From NCBI GenBank assembly GCA_030454085.1, contig JAKDJD010000008.1:22808-86807 (forward strand): a DNA stretch of 64,000 bases, in the 5' to 3' direction. The stretch is from Kocuria sp. (GTDB lineage: Bacteria > Actinomycetota > Actinomycetes > Actinomycetales > Micrococcaceae). Positions 52,020 to 61,100 of the stretch are shown here, one piece after another (the stretch's first letter is position 1; every line of letters begins with the position of its first letter). The notes under the pieces are model-generated. The model saw only the letters and a list, made by a program, of their open reading frames with translations, did no database searches and was not told where the DNA came from. Made by a program: the position numbers and the translations under genes.

Positions 52020-53333
52020 ATGACCAACAACAATCGTTCCGGGAATGCCCAAGACACGCCGTGGGCAGACGATTCGGGCGGCCACGATCCGGAGAATGCC
52101 CAGACGGCCGTCGGCGACGTCGTCACCAAGAGTCGGTTGCCCAAACCGGAGTCCAAGCGTTCCATCCTTCTGGGTGCCCTGTTCCTCATGGCCACCTCGG
52201 CCATCGGCCCGGGATTCATCACCCAGACGGCGACCTTCACCGTGAAGATGGGGGCCGCCTTCGCGTTCGCGATCTTCCTGTCGATCATCGTAGATATAGC
52301 GGTCCAGTTGAACGTGTGGCGCGTGATCGGAGTGAGCGGTCTCCGGGCCGGCGAACTCGGGAACAAGCTCCTGCCCGGAGTGGGTGTGCTGCTGGGGATC
52401 TTCGTGGTCTTCGGCGGGTTCGTGTTCAACGTCGGCAACGTCGCGGGCGGCGGCCTGGGCATCAATGCCATGACCGGGCTCGATTCCACGTGGGGCGGGA
52501 TCCTGACCGCGGTGCTTGCGGTTCTGGTTTTCCTGTCCAAGAAGGCCGGGGTCGCTCTCGACAAGATCGTGGTGGTCCTCGGCGTCGTCATGATCCTGAT
52601 TACCGGGTACGTGGCGGTTGTCTCCGGGCCGCCCATCGGTGATGCGCTCCGCCAGACCGTTCTGCCCGACACCGTGGATGTCGCCGTGATCACGACCCTG
52701 ATCGGGGGAACCGTGGGCGGCTACATCACGTATGCTGGCGCGCACCGCATGATCGATGCGGGAGTCTCCGGGCCCGACGACGTCCGTTCCATATCCAACG
52801 CGTCCATCACCTCGATCGTCGTGACCGGTGTGATGCGCTACCTCCTGTTCCTGGCCATCCTGGGTGTCGTGGCCGGGGGCGCCGCACTGACCAGCTCGAA
52901 CCTCGCCGCCGAGGCTTTCCAGCACGCCGCGGGCGACATCGGTCTGCGCTTGTTCGGCGTGATCCTGTGGGCCGCCTCGATCTCGAGCGTCATCGGAGCC
53001 GCCTACACCTCGGTTTCCTTCATGACCACTCGGGAGACCAAGACCTGGATCCGCAATGCTCTGACGGTCGGCATGATCGTGCTGTCGACCATCGTGTTCA
53101 TGACCCTGGGGAAGGCTCCCGGAACCTTGCTGGTCATCGCCGGAACGATCAACGGACTGATCCTCCCGCTCGGGTTCACGGTGATTCTGGTGGTCGCCGT
53201 CTTCCGGCGTGACCTGCTGGGTGGCTACAAGTACCCCAAGTGGTTGGTCTGTGCCGGCGTTCTGGTGTGGTTGCTGACCCTCTACCTCGGCGCGGGGGCC
53301 GTTGGGCAAATCTCGACCCTGTGGAACGGGTAG
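52020..53333 (+). CDS. NRAMP-family (YcsG-like) membrane transporter
   Basis: A 437-residue protein of about eleven helices with a 45-residue polar N-terminus. ATSAIGPGFITQTATFTVKMG matches helix 1 of the divergent NRAMP group found near 5-oxoprolinase genes (B. subtilis ycsG). The classical metal motif DPGN is replaced here by GPGF, so Mn/Fe transport is doubtful; uptake of an organic substrate such as 5-oxoproline, or Mg, is possible. It converges on the biotin carboxylase and KipI-KipA genes, which fits such a link. Confidence 0.85.
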   Translation: MTNNNRSGNAQDTPWADDSGGHDPENAQTAVGDVVTKSRLPKPESKRSILLGALFLMATSAIGPGFITQTATFTVKMGAAFAFAIFLSIIVDIAVQLNVWRVIGVSGLRAGELGNKLLPGVGVLLGIFVVFGGFVFNVGNVAGGGLGINAMTGLDSTWGGILTAVLAVLVFLSKKAGVALDKIVVVLGVVMILITGYVAVVSGPPIGDALRQTVLPDTVDVAVITTLIGGTVGGYITYAGAHRMIDAGVSGPDDVRSISNASITSIVVTGVMRYLLFLAILGVVAGGAALTSSNLAAEAFQHAAGDIGLRLFGVILWAASISSVIGAAYTSVSFMTTRETKTWIRNALTVGMIVLSTIVFMTLGKAPGTLLVIAGTINGLILPLGFTVILVVAVFRRDLLGGYKYPKWLVCAGVLVWLLTLYLGAGAVGQISTLWNG

Positions 53334-53361
53334 GCGGGTCGGCTCGCCGGAGCCAACCCGC
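53334..53361. terminator. Terminator hairpin between convergent genes
   Basis: GCGGGT-C-GGCT (53334-53344) pairs with AGCC-A-ACCCGC (53351-53361) with a single mismatch and a 6-base loop. It begins at the end of the NRAMP-like gene. A second small hairpin (CCACG/CGTGG, 53372-53392) abuts the stop of the opposing gene. Confidence 0.65.
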
Positions 53362-53393
53362 TTCGCCGCGACCACGTCGGCTCGGGTCGTGGC

Positions 53394-55205
53394 CTACCCG
53401 GCGTTGCTGACCACGCCCATCACGGTCCCGGCGGCAATTTTCTCGCCCGGCTCGACGGACCCGCGGCGGAAGACGCCCGAGGCCGGTGACTCCAGTGGCA
53501 TCTCGGTCTTCATGGCTTCCAACGTCGCGAGTGTCTGACCTTCGTCGACGGTTGCTCCGTCCTCGACCTCCCACCTGACCAAGGAACCGTTCAAGGACGC
53601 GCTGACCTCGACCTCCGAGGCATCGGCGCCGCTCGAGGAAGTGCCCTGGGCCCCGTCGTCGGGCGAGAACCGTACCCCTCCGAGTCCATCGGCCAGACCG
53701 CGGCCTATCGCGGACAAGGCGTCGGCGGGGAATCTGACTCTGGTCAACCTGCCTTCGACCTCTACCCCTGCCGTCACCGAGCCGCGGGGTCCCGTGTTCT
53801 GGTCTCCGAACAACGTGTCGTCCGCGTACCGGGGTGCCGCGTATCCACCATCCGGTTCCAGGCTCGGCGTCAGGACCTCCTCGATCCAGGTCGTGGAGAT
53901 CGAGAACGGAGAACTCGTGAAGTCCTCCTGTTCGAGGACAGCCCGGTGGAAGGGGAGGGTTGTCGAAACCCCGGAGACGGTCAATTCCGCCAGGGCGCGT
54001 CGGGCCCGCGCGAGCGCGGCATCGCGGGTTGTTCCGGTGACGATGAGCTTGCCCAGCATGGAATCGAAGTCACCGGCAACCGTGGACCCTGCCACCACCC
54101 CCGCGTCCCATCTGATGCCCGGCCCCGTGGGAACAGTGATGCCCGAGATCGTGCCGCCGGCCGGAAGGAACCCACGGCCGGGATCCTCCGCGTTGATGCG
54201 GAACTCGAGGGAGTGCCGTTGCGCACGCGGTGCCTCCTCGAAAGGCAGGTGTCCGCCTGCGGCGACGTCGAGCTGCAAGCCCACCAGGTCGACTCCGAAG
54301 GTTTCCTCAGTGACCGGGTGCTCGACCTGGATGCGCGTGTTGACTTCCAGGAACGAGATCAGACCGTCGGAAGCCACCAGGAACTCGACGGTCCCGGCAT
54401 TGACGTATCCGGCTTCCCGGAAGATCGCGGCAGAGGCTCGTTCGATCTCGGTCACCTGCTCATCAGTCAGGAATGGTGCCGGGGCCTCCTCCACGAGCTT
54501 CTGGTTCCGGCGCTGGAGCGAGCAGTCACGGGTGCCCACCACCACGACGCCACCGTGCGAGTCCGCTACCACCTGGGCCTCCACGTGACGGGGCTTGTCC
54601 AGGAAGCGCTCCACGAAGCATTCGCTGCGACCGAAGGCGCCCTGGGCCTCGCGGGCGGCGGATTCGAAGGCGGACTCGACTTCGGTGATGTCCTTGACCA
54701 CGCGCATGCCCCGGCCACCGCCGCCGTGAGCGGCCTTGATGATGATGGGCAAGCCGTGCTCTTCCGCGAAGGCTCGGGCCTCGTGGGCATCGGCCAGTGG
54801 GCCATCGGTGCCGGGAGCGAGCGGTGCTCCCGCGGACGTCGCGATCTCCCGGGCGCGGATCTTGTCTCCGAGCGCCTCGATGGTTTCGGGGGAGGGCCCG
54901 ATCCAGGTGAGACCGGCGCCGGAGACGGCTCGTGCAAAATCTGCCGACTCGGCCAGAAAGCCGTACCCGGGATGAACATCGGTCGCCCCGGAACGTTGCG
55001 CGATGCCGATGAGCTTGTCGATATTCAGGTACGTGTCCGCAGGAGAATCCCCGTCGAGGGCATAGGCCTCGTCGGCGAGGTGGACGTGCGGGGACTCGGC
55101 ATCAGAATCCGCGTACACGGCGACGGTGCCGATGCCCCGCTCGGCGCAGGCGTGGAGCACACGGACTGCGATCTCGGACCGATTCGCGATCATGACTTTG
55201 CGCAT
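53394..55205 (-). CDS. Biotin carboxylase/biotin carboxyl carrier fusion (acyl-CoA or urea carboxylase alpha-like)
   Basis: A 603-residue protein. The N-terminal biotin carboxylase (MIANRSEIAVRVLHACAERG, HPGYGFLAESADFA, HGGGGRGMRVV ATP-grasp loop, EVNTRIQVEHPVTEE) is followed by a C-terminal biotinyl domain with Lys566 in LEAMKTEM. It carboxylates its own biotin using ATP and bicarbonate. The usual carboxyltransferase beta subunit is absent. The gene directly upstream on the same strand encodes KipI-KipA, which is homologous to the carboxyltransferase part of urea carboxylase. GGAGA precedes ATG 55205. Confidence 0.9.
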   Translation of the reverse strand: MRKVMIANRSEIAVRVLHACAERGIGTVAVYADSDAESPHVHLADEAYALDGDSPADTYLNIDKLIGIAQRSGATDVHPGYGFLAESADFARAVSGAGLTWIGPSPETIEALGDKIRAREIATSAGAPLAPGTDGPLADAHEARAFAEEHGLPIIIKAAHGGGGRGMRVVKDITEVESAFESAAREAQGAFGRSECFVERFLDKPRHVEAQVVADSHGGVVVVGTRDCSLQRRNQKLVEEAPAPFLTDEQVTEIERASAAIFREAGYVNAGTVEFLVASDGLISFLEVNTRIQVEHPVTEETFGVDLVGLQLDVAAGGHLPFEEAPRAQRHSLEFRINAEDPGRGFLPAGGTISGITVPTGPGIRWDAGVVAGSTVAGDFDSMLGKLIVTGTTRDAALARARRALAELTVSGVSTTLPFHRAVLEQEDFTSSPFSISTTWIEEVLTPSLEPDGGYAAPRYADDTLFGDQNTGPRGSVTAGVEVEGRLTRVRFPADALSAIGRGLADGLGGVRFSPDDGAQGTSSSGADASEVEVSASLNGSLVRWEVEDGATVDEGQTLATLEAMKTEMPLESPASGVFRRGSVEPGEKIAAGTVMGVVSNAG

Positions 55206-55238
55206 GGTGATTTCTCCGATGTGTGTGATGGGTACGAG

Positions 55239-56912
55239 CTAGGAAGCATCGAGGACGAGACCGATCAGCGAGCCGGGAGGCGCTTGGGCCAAGAGGCGAA
55301 GGTGGTCCGGCTCCACGACTCCGATCACGGGATAGCCGCCGGTCACGGGGTGGTCCGCCATGAAGATCACGGGATTGCCGGATGGCGGAACCTGGACGGC
55401 CCCCTCCACAATGCCTTCGCTGGGCAGTTCGCGGCCCTGGGCCTCGGCCGTACGTTCAAGGGGAGAAGGCAGCTCGTCCGTCGCTTGGTCCGATGACCAT
55501 CGTGCCAGCCGGGCGCCCACCCTGTTGCTGGCCTCCGTGACGCTCCACGTCGTTTCCGCCAGCTTGCGCACCGATGCGGAGGTGAACCAGTCGAGCCGTG
55601 GACCGGGCGATATCCGGATATCCGTGACCTCCCGCCCCAGTGGAAGGTCAGCGCCGGACACCGGCGAGCCGACGGAGCGACGTGGCTGTGGACCACAACG
55701 GACGACGTCGTTCTTGGCCAGCGGTTTCGGACCGAGAGAAGCCAACGTGTCCGTGGCGGAGCTGCCCAGAACGGGTGAGGTCCTGATCCCGCCGCGCACG
55801 GCAAGACAGAACCGCAACCCTCGGTCCGGTGAGCCGATGGTGAGTCTTTGTCCGGCGAGAAGAGCGAAGGGGCGGTTCCCGGGCACCCGGTCAGCGGTGC
55901 CCGAGTCGCGGATCCTCAGGTCTCCTTCGGCGCCGGTGACAGCCAGGACGACGTCACGGAGAGCGGTGACTGACAATTGCCCGGCCGTGTTCTCGAGGAC
56001 GGGCTCCGAGAGGTCGTTGCCGACCAATCGGTTCGCCGATTCGGCGGCCGCGGGGTCGGCCCAGCCCGAGGGGCTCACTCCCCAGCCGGTGTGTCCCTGG
56101 CGGCCCCGGTCCTGGATCAAAGTCGCGAGTCCGGGGCTGTCTATGCGCAAGGCGTCGCTCGCGCCGTCGTTCTCCTCGGTCAGGGCGGCGACAGGATTCC
56201 CGGTCGAGTGGTGGTCATCGCCGGGGCCGATTCCCCGTGATGCGTCAGCCTTGTCCCGGACTGTCACAGACTTCCGACGAGGGCAGAATCGAACGGTCGT
56301 GCCGGGTGTGATGAGGGCCGGAACGTCTCGTTCGAGGTCCCAGACGTCAGCATCGGTGGTTCCGATCAGCTGCCAGCCGCCGGGCGAAGCGCTCGGGTAC
56401 ACCGCGGAGAATTCACCGGCCAGGCCGACGGACCCCGCTGGAACCCTGGTCCGCGGACTGCTGCGTCTGGGAACGGTCAGCGGAGCCTCGCCCTCGGCGG
56501 CGACGAGGTAGGCAAATCCCGGAGAGAAACCCGAGAAGGCGGCCCTCCAGGTGGTTTCGCTGTGGCGACGCACGACCTCCTCCACGGAGGCACCCACGTG
56601 CTGTGCAACGTCGTCCAGGTCCTCTCCGCTGTACTCCACCGGGATCTCGACAACGCTCGCTCCGGCCGAGAGACCTTCTTTCCCGCGCATGCTCGACAGG
56701 CGACGCGTGCACGCCCGTTCTTCCGCCGGCGAGAGAGGGCAACGGAACCGTACGAGCAAGGTCGATGCCGCAGGAATGAGTTCGAGCTGACCCCGCAAGG
56801 GGTCTTCGGACAGAGCCGTATGCAGGGAAAGAACGTCTTCGATTCCGTCGCAATCGACCAGAAGGGCGGAGCGGCCCGTGGGATGTATCCGACGGGGCTG
56901 CTGATCCGGCAT
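55239..56912 (-). CDS. KipI-KipA (PxpB-PxpC / AHS1-AHS2) fusion, 5-oxoprolinase/urea-carboxylase-like
   Basis: A 557-residue fusion. Residues about 10-215 are KipI/AHS1-like (SGFSPGFAYLVA, RRSSPRTRVPAGSVGLAG) and about 240-557 KipA/AHS2-like (GLATLIQDRGRQGHTGWGVSPSG, then VFMADHPVTGGYPVIGVV). In separate form (PxpB, PxpC) these combine with PxpA to make ATP-dependent 5-oxoprolinase; fused in urea carboxylase they form the carboxyltransferase. ATG 56912 is preferred because AGGAG is close upstream; ATG 56927 would add 5 residues. The biotin carboxylase gene follows after 33 bases. No PxpA gene is in the window. Confidence 0.88.
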   Translation of the reverse strand: MPDQQPRRIHPTGRSALLVDCDGIEDVLSLHTALSEDPLRGQLELIPAASTLLVRFRCPLSPAEERACTRRLSSMRGKEGLSAGASVVEIPVEYSGEDLDDVAQHVGASVEEVVRRHSETTWRAAFSGFSPGFAYLVAAEGEAPLTVPRRSSPRTRVPAGSVGLAGEFSAVYPSASPGGWQLIGTTDADVWDLERDVPALITPGTTVRFCPRRKSVTVRDKADASRGIGPGDDHHSTGNPVAALTEENDGASDALRIDSPGLATLIQDRGRQGHTGWGVSPSGWADPAAAESANRLVGNDLSEPVLENTAGQLSVTALRDVVLAVTGAEGDLRIRDSGTADRVPGNRPFALLAGQRLTIGSPDRGLRFCLAVRGGIRTSPVLGSSATDTLASLGPKPLAKNDVVRCGPQPRRSVGSPVSGADLPLGREVTDIRISPGPRLDWFTSASVRKLAETTWSVTEASNRVGARLARWSSDQATDELPSPLERTAEAQGRELPSEGIVEGAVQVPPSGNPVIFMADHPVTGGYPVIGVVEPDHLRLLAQAPPGSLIGLVLDAS

Positions 56913-56991
56913 CCTTGCTCCTGACATCTCGCCGACATTGCTTGTTTCATCGTAAACGACGGGACGACCGTGAGACGGGGTTGTCCACAGG

Positions 56992-57031
56992 CCGACGGCC
57001 GCCCCGCGCGAAGTGCGGGGGCGGCCGTCGG
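56992..57031 (-). terminator. Terminator hairpin after the proline-rich membrane protein
   Basis: CCGACGGCCGCCCCGC (56992-57007) pairs with GCGGGGGCGGCCGTCGG (57015-57031), with one bulged G. It lies 31 bases beyond the stop of the minus-strand gene ending at 57063 and upstream of the KipI-KipA gene. Confidence 0.7.
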
Positions 57032-57062
57032 GGGACCATCGTTGGTACAGAGCGAGACCCGA

Positions 57063-58295
57063 TCAGTGGTAGGACATCTTCCACTTTTCCTCGACATGCG
57101 TCGTCCTCACTTGGACGAGGACGTTGTCATCGTCCTTGGCCGCGTCGGGGAAGGAAACATCCTTTTTCTGCCCCTCGGAGACGTTCTCGTGGAAGGTCCG
57201 GTTGCCCTTCAGATCGTAGGCCTCGATCTCGAAGGACTCGTGACCCAAGTTCTCGAAGGTCGCGTCCTTCTTTGGACCCTGATAGACGTAAGCAACGGTC
57301 CCGTTGCTCTCCAGAGGCTGGTCCCCTTCCGACTTGATGGCATTCTTGTCGTACAGCTTGACCTCCCAAGAACCTTCGGTCGCGTCGACGTGGAATCCCT
57401 GGGGGTTGCCGTAGAGGCCGTCCAGATCGATCCAGCTCGATCCGGCCGAGGTGTCGATGTCGTTGGCGTACAGGCCTGAATCCTCGCCCTTGTCGTCCAT
57501 TCCCCAGACGGCGAAGTTGGACTCGCCCTCGTACCAGTATTCGGCGTAGTAGACGTGGCCGTCCTTGAGCTTGTCCGTCTTGACTCTCTGATCGCCCTCG
57601 CCGGAGATCGTCTCGACAGGTTCGGCATCATTTCCGGGAATGTTGGCCTGGTCCGGGCGTGAGCCTGACGGGGCGGAACCCGTCCCGGAGGCTTGGGGCG
57701 AGCCGCTGGCCGTGCTGGACTCCGTGGCGTACGACGACGCCGTCTGTGATTCTTCCGGGTCCCCGGACTTTCCGATGATCCCGGCCAGAACGAGAACCAG
57801 GGCCACGATCAGAACCAGCAGGATCGCGCCGATGATGGACAGGATGCCTGCGGTCGTCGTGAAGAAGTTCTTTTTTCGCGGTGTTTGGCCGCCGGGATAG
57901 CCGTTCCACTGGGTGCTGCCACCCTGGCCCGGGCCGCCTTGGCCGTTGTGCCAGCTGTCGGACGTGCCATGGGGTGAGGGCCCCGCCATGGGCTGCTGGG
58001 GTCTGTCCGCATCTCCCTGCAGGGTTTTGTCCTCCGAGGGGAGCTGGGCATCCTGGGCGTCGTGGCCGAACTCGCCCTGGTCCTTGGGGGATGAACCGTC
58101 CGCTCCGGGTTCCGGCGGGACGAATGAGGGGTCGTCGGGGTGATCGGAGGGAACAGGGTTGCCGTTGTTGTCGACCCAGAAGGGCCATCCCTGGGGCGCG
58201 GGTCCCCAGCTGGGATCGGGGCGCCACCCGGGGTCCGGCCTCCATCCCTCGGGCGGGGGCGGCCAATGCGGCGGAGGATTGAACCGTAGTGACAT
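57063..58295 (-). CDS. Proline-rich single-pass membrane protein, hypothetical
   Basis: A 410-residue protein of unknown function. Residues 1-135 are Pro/Gly/Trp-rich with repeats of the WRPDP type (GWRPDPGWRPDPSWGPAPQ) and are presumably cytoplasmic. One membrane helix follows (about 148-172), then a Ser/Thr/Gly linker and an extracellular beta-rich domain (VYYAEYWYEGESNFAVWGM, FENLGHESFEIEAYD). The layout is common among actinobacterial cell-surface proteins and some kinase-linked membrane proteins. Ribosome site AGGAGGAT-type lies before ATG 58295. No partner is evident. Confidence 0.78.
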   Translation of the reverse strand: MSLRFNPPPHWPPPPEGWRPDPGWRPDPSWGPAPQGWPFWVDNNGNPVPSDHPDDPSFVPPEPGADGSSPKDQGEFGHDAQDAQLPSEDKTLQGDADRPQQPMAGPSPHGTSDSWHNGQGGPGQGGSTQWNGYPGGQTPRKKNFFTTTAGILSIIGAILLVLIVALVLVLAGIIGKSGDPEESQTASSYATESSTASGSPQASGTGSAPSGSRPDQANIPGNDAEPVETISGEGDQRVKTDKLKDGHVYYAEYWYEGESNFAVWGMDDKGEDSGLYANDIDTSAGSSWIDLDGLYGNPQGFHVDATEGSWEVKLYDKNAIKSEGDQPLESNGTVAYVYQGPKKDATFENLGHESFEIEAYDLKGNRTFHENVSEGQKKDVSFPDAAKDDDNVLVQVRTTHVEEKWKMSYH

Positions 58296-58493
58296 AGGAG
58301 GATTCCTTCGGAAAGAAATGTGATTAACGATTCAAGTGTGGCATGTATGCTCAAAACTTTCTCAGAGTCCCGTCCAGGTCAGGCGGGGCATTCCTGGACG
58401 TATGACGACGCCGGCGCCGGTGTGGACCCAACTGGAATCCTGGGATCTGCTCCCAAAGGTCGCAGATCGTGGGAACCGCAGCCCGCCACCCCA

Positions 58494-58499
58494 TAGAGT
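58494..58499 (+). promoter_or_regulatory. Candidate -10 (TAGAGT) of a near-leaderless CPBP transcript
   Basis: TAGAGT ends 7 bases before ATG 58507, the spacing expected for transcription starting at or next to the start codon. No convincing -35 is seen, and GTGGAG at 58498-58503 is too close to the ATG to be a normal ribosome site. Confidence 0.35.
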
Positions 58500-58506
58500 G
58501 GAGTGT

Positions 58507-59661
58507 ATGGAAGACCCCATCTCCCCGAAGTCCTCAACGCCCCCGTGGGCATCCGGAGAACAGCCGATCCCGGCCTCGCAGACCGGATGGCCCCCAGCGG
58601 CCCGGGAGGCAGGGTTGGGGCGCGGTGACGGCACGGAAGAAGCGGCTCGCGCCTACCAATCAGCCGGAGCCCCCAAATTCAACGATGTCCCGGTGGAACC
58701 TTTGCCGTACCACCGTTTGTGGAAAGCGGATCCCTTTCATCGGTGGTGGAAGCCACTGGTCGAATTCTGCATTTCGGGCCCTCTTTATCTCCTGCTGGCC
58801 ATCCTTGTCTCCGTACCGATGCTCGTGGCACCACTGCTGACCGGATCCGCACCTGTGACCATCGGACCCAATGGATATCCGGAAGGGATGTTTTCGAGTC
58901 CCTTCACTTTCCTGATCATGTTCTTGAGCATTGCCCTCATGGCCCCGTGCATGATCCTGGGGCGACTCATCATGGGGCCCCGGCCGTTGGGTCTGCTCTT
59001 TTCGGTCGCCGGCAGGCTGAGATGGACCTGGTTGGCAACCTGTCTCACCATCGGACTCGTACTCTTTGTCATCGTCCAGGGGCTCACGGTCCTGCTGTCG
59101 GCGGCCACGAGCTCCGAGATGCCGACGCCGAGTTTCGACGCCCGAACCGGTGTGTGGATTCTCCTGATCATCCTGATCGTGGTGCCGATTCAGTGCGCCG
59201 CGGAAGAGATGGTGTTCCGAGGGTTCCTCATGCAAACGGTCGGCCGCTGGCTCAAGCATCCCCTCTGGGCGGTCCTCATTCCGGCGCCGTTCTTCGTCCT
59301 GAGCCACGGGTACGGTCTGTGGGGGCTTATCAGCGTCGGGATCCTGGCGGTGATCGCAGGGGTGCTGTGTATCGCCACGGGCGGGCTGGAGGCCTCGATC
59401 GGTCTGCACGTCAGCAACAACGTGACCACTGTCCTGTTGGGGCTCTTCGGGCTCGCCGATCCGTTCGGAGCCGTCGAAACCGGCCCTTCGGATGCAATCG
59501 TGACCCTGGTGGTCGAAGGGCTCTACGCGGTCCTCGTTCTCTGGGCCGCACGACGTCGCCGCATTCCTGCCCGGCGCGACCCCGCCGCCACCTGGCGGGC
59601 CTGGCCGGGCTGGGCCCTGCAGAATGCGGGCGTCGGTTCCCGCGTCCCCACAACTCACTGA
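58507..59661 (+). CDS. CPBP-family intramembrane glutamic endopeptidase
   Basis: A 384-residue membrane protein with about eight helices after a polar N-terminus of about 75 residues. The CPBP/Abi motifs are EEMVFRG (EExxxR), FVLSHGYG and HVSNNVTT. The family includes prenyl-protein proteases (Rce1) and bacteriocin self-immunity proteins; the target here is unknown. I chose ATG 58507, the first Met in the natural N-terminus. The frame is open further upstream, without a ribosome site. The aminopeptidase gene follows after 16 bases. Confidence 0.88.
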   Translation: MEDPISPKSSTPPWASGEQPIPASQTGWPPAAREAGLGRGDGTEEAARAYQSAGAPKFNDVPVEPLPYHRLWKADPFHRWWKPLVEFCISGPLYLLLAILVSVPMLVAPLLTGSAPVTIGPNGYPEGMFSSPFTFLIMFLSIALMAPCMILGRLIMGPRPLGLLFSVAGRLRWTWLATCLTIGLVLFVIVQGLTVLLSAATSSEMPTPSFDARTGVWILLIILIVVPIQCAAEEMVFRGFLMQTVGRWLKHPLWAVLIPAPFFVLSHGYGLWGLISVGILAVIAGVLCIATGGLEASIGLHVSNNVTTVLLGLFGLADPFGAVETGPSDAIVTLVVEGLYAVLVLWAARRRRIPARRDPAATWRAWPGWALQNAGVGSRVPTTH

Positions 59662-59677
59662 CAACCAGGAGGAACCC

Positions 59678-61006
59678 ATGACCGAGCACGGCACCGGAAC
59701 CACAACCCTCGACCCGCGGGGCAATGCGGAGGATCTCGCACAATTCGTCGCCGCCTCACCCTCGTCCTACCATGCGGTTCGTCAGACGGCCCGGCGCCTG
59801 GAGGCGGCAGGCTTCGTTCAACAACACGAAACGGAAGATTTCGACGGTGGCCCCGGCGGACGGTACGTGGTCCGCGACGGAGCCGTCGTCGCCTGGTACA
59901 CCCCGGCCGCGGCGACACCGGACCAGGGCTTCAGGATCGTGGGGGCACACACCGATTCGCCGACGTTCAAGGTCAAACCGCAATCGTCGATCGATCGGTT
60001 CGGGTGGCACCAGGTCGGCGTCGAAGTGTACGGAGGCGCGCTTCTCAACTCGTGGCTGGACCGTGAATTGTGCCTTGCCGGACGGCTGAGCGTGAGACAG
60101 GACGATGGGCGAATCGAGGAGAAGCTCGTCGCGACAGGGCCGGTGGCCCGCATCCCCCAGCTGGCGATCCACCTCGATCGCTCCGCCAACGAAGGCCTCA
60201 CCTTGGACCGCCAGAACCACGTTCAGCCCGTGTGGGGCGCGGGAAACCCGCCGAGCGACGTGCTGGGCTATCTCGCCGCTCACGAGGTGAACGGCGAATC
60301 GATCGATCCGGGGTCGGTGATGGGGTACGAGATTGTCCTCGCCGACACCCAGGAGGGCCGACTCTTTGGCCAGAACGACGAGTTCCTGGCATCCGGCCGC
60401 CTGGACAACCTCTCCTCGGTCCATGCCGGGCTCGAAGCACTCGTCCGGGCTTCCGACGGTGAAGCAACACGGGACGAGACCCTGGTCCTGGCCGCTTTCG
60501 ACCATGAGGAAATCGGGTCGGCATCGCGGTCCGGGGCCGCCGGTCCGATTCTCGACGACATCCTGGTCCGGATTTCGGCCGCTCGCGGCGGAAGCCCGGC
60601 CGAATACCGACGCGCGCTCGCTGGTTCCGTGTGCCTTTCTGCGGATGCCGGTCACTTGGTGCATCCGAATTACCCCGGACATCACGACCCCGTGAACCAG
60701 CCGAAACCGGGGGCGGGCCCCTTGCTCAAGATCAACGCGAACCAGCGGTACGCGACCGACGCCGTCGGCGCGGCGATCTGGGCGCGGGCATGTGAGAGTG
60801 CCGGAGTCGGGTACCAGGAATTCGTGTCCAACAACGATGTTCCCTGCGGTTCGACGATCGGACCGATCACCGCCACGCGCCTGGGCATACGGACCATCGA
60901 CGTCGGACTCGGGCTTCTGTCGATGCACTCTGCCCGCGAAATGTGCCACGTCGAAGACCTCTGGGCCCTGGGCCAGGCTATCGGAGGCTTCTACCGGAAC
61001 GACTGA
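59678..61006 (+). CDS. M18-family aminopeptidase
   Basis: A 442-residue zinc aminopeptidase (aspartyl aminopeptidase/ApeB family). His91 and Asp93 in VGAHTDSPTFKVKP, then the bridging and catalytic acidic residues in LDNLSSVHAG and AAFDHEEIGS, and the C-terminal metal His in MHSAREMCHVED are all present. Length fits the family. It removes N-terminal, often acidic, residues from peptides in the cytoplasm. AGGAGGA lies before ATG 59678. It is separated from the convergent gap gene by a very strong hairpin. Confidence 0.94.
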   Translation: MTEHGTGTTTLDPRGNAEDLAQFVAASPSSYHAVRQTARRLEAAGFVQQHETEDFDGGPGGRYVVRDGAVVAWYTPAAATPDQGFRIVGAHTDSPTFKVKPQSSIDRFGWHQVGVEVYGGALLNSWLDRELCLAGRLSVRQDDGRIEEKLVATGPVARIPQLAIHLDRSANEGLTLDRQNHVQPVWGAGNPPSDVLGYLAAHEVNGESIDPGSVMGYEIVLADTQEGRLFGQNDEFLASGRLDNLSSVHAGLEALVRASDGEATRDETLVLAAFDHEEIGSASRSGAAGPILDDILVRISAARGGSPAEYRRALAGSVCLSADAGHLVHPNYPGHHDPVNQPKPGAGPLLKINANQRYATDAVGAAIWARACESAGVGYQEFVSNNDVPCGSTIGPITATRLGIRTIDVGLGLLSMHSAREMCHVEDLWALGQAIGGFYRND

Positions 61007-61017
61007 GCGCCGGCAGC

Positions 61018-61090
61018 GCACGACGCCGCCCCGGGGCTGACTGTCGCGAATTGTTCTCGCGAACCAGATTGGCCCGGGGCGGCGTCGTGC
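61018..61090. terminator. Strong bidirectional terminator between aminopeptidase and gap
   Basis: An 18-bp perfect stem: GCACGACGCCGCCCCGGG (61018-61035) pairs with CCCGGGGCGGCGTCGTGC (61073-61090). The 37-base loop holds its own TCGCGA/TCGCGA hairpin. It lies 11 bases after each flanking stop codon, serving both strands. Confidence 0.8.
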
Positions 61091-61100
61091 GATGTGCCGA

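Noticed and set aside
53946..55496. 516-codon plus-strand frame
   Set aside because: Antisense to the biotin carboxylase, whose motifs are complete.
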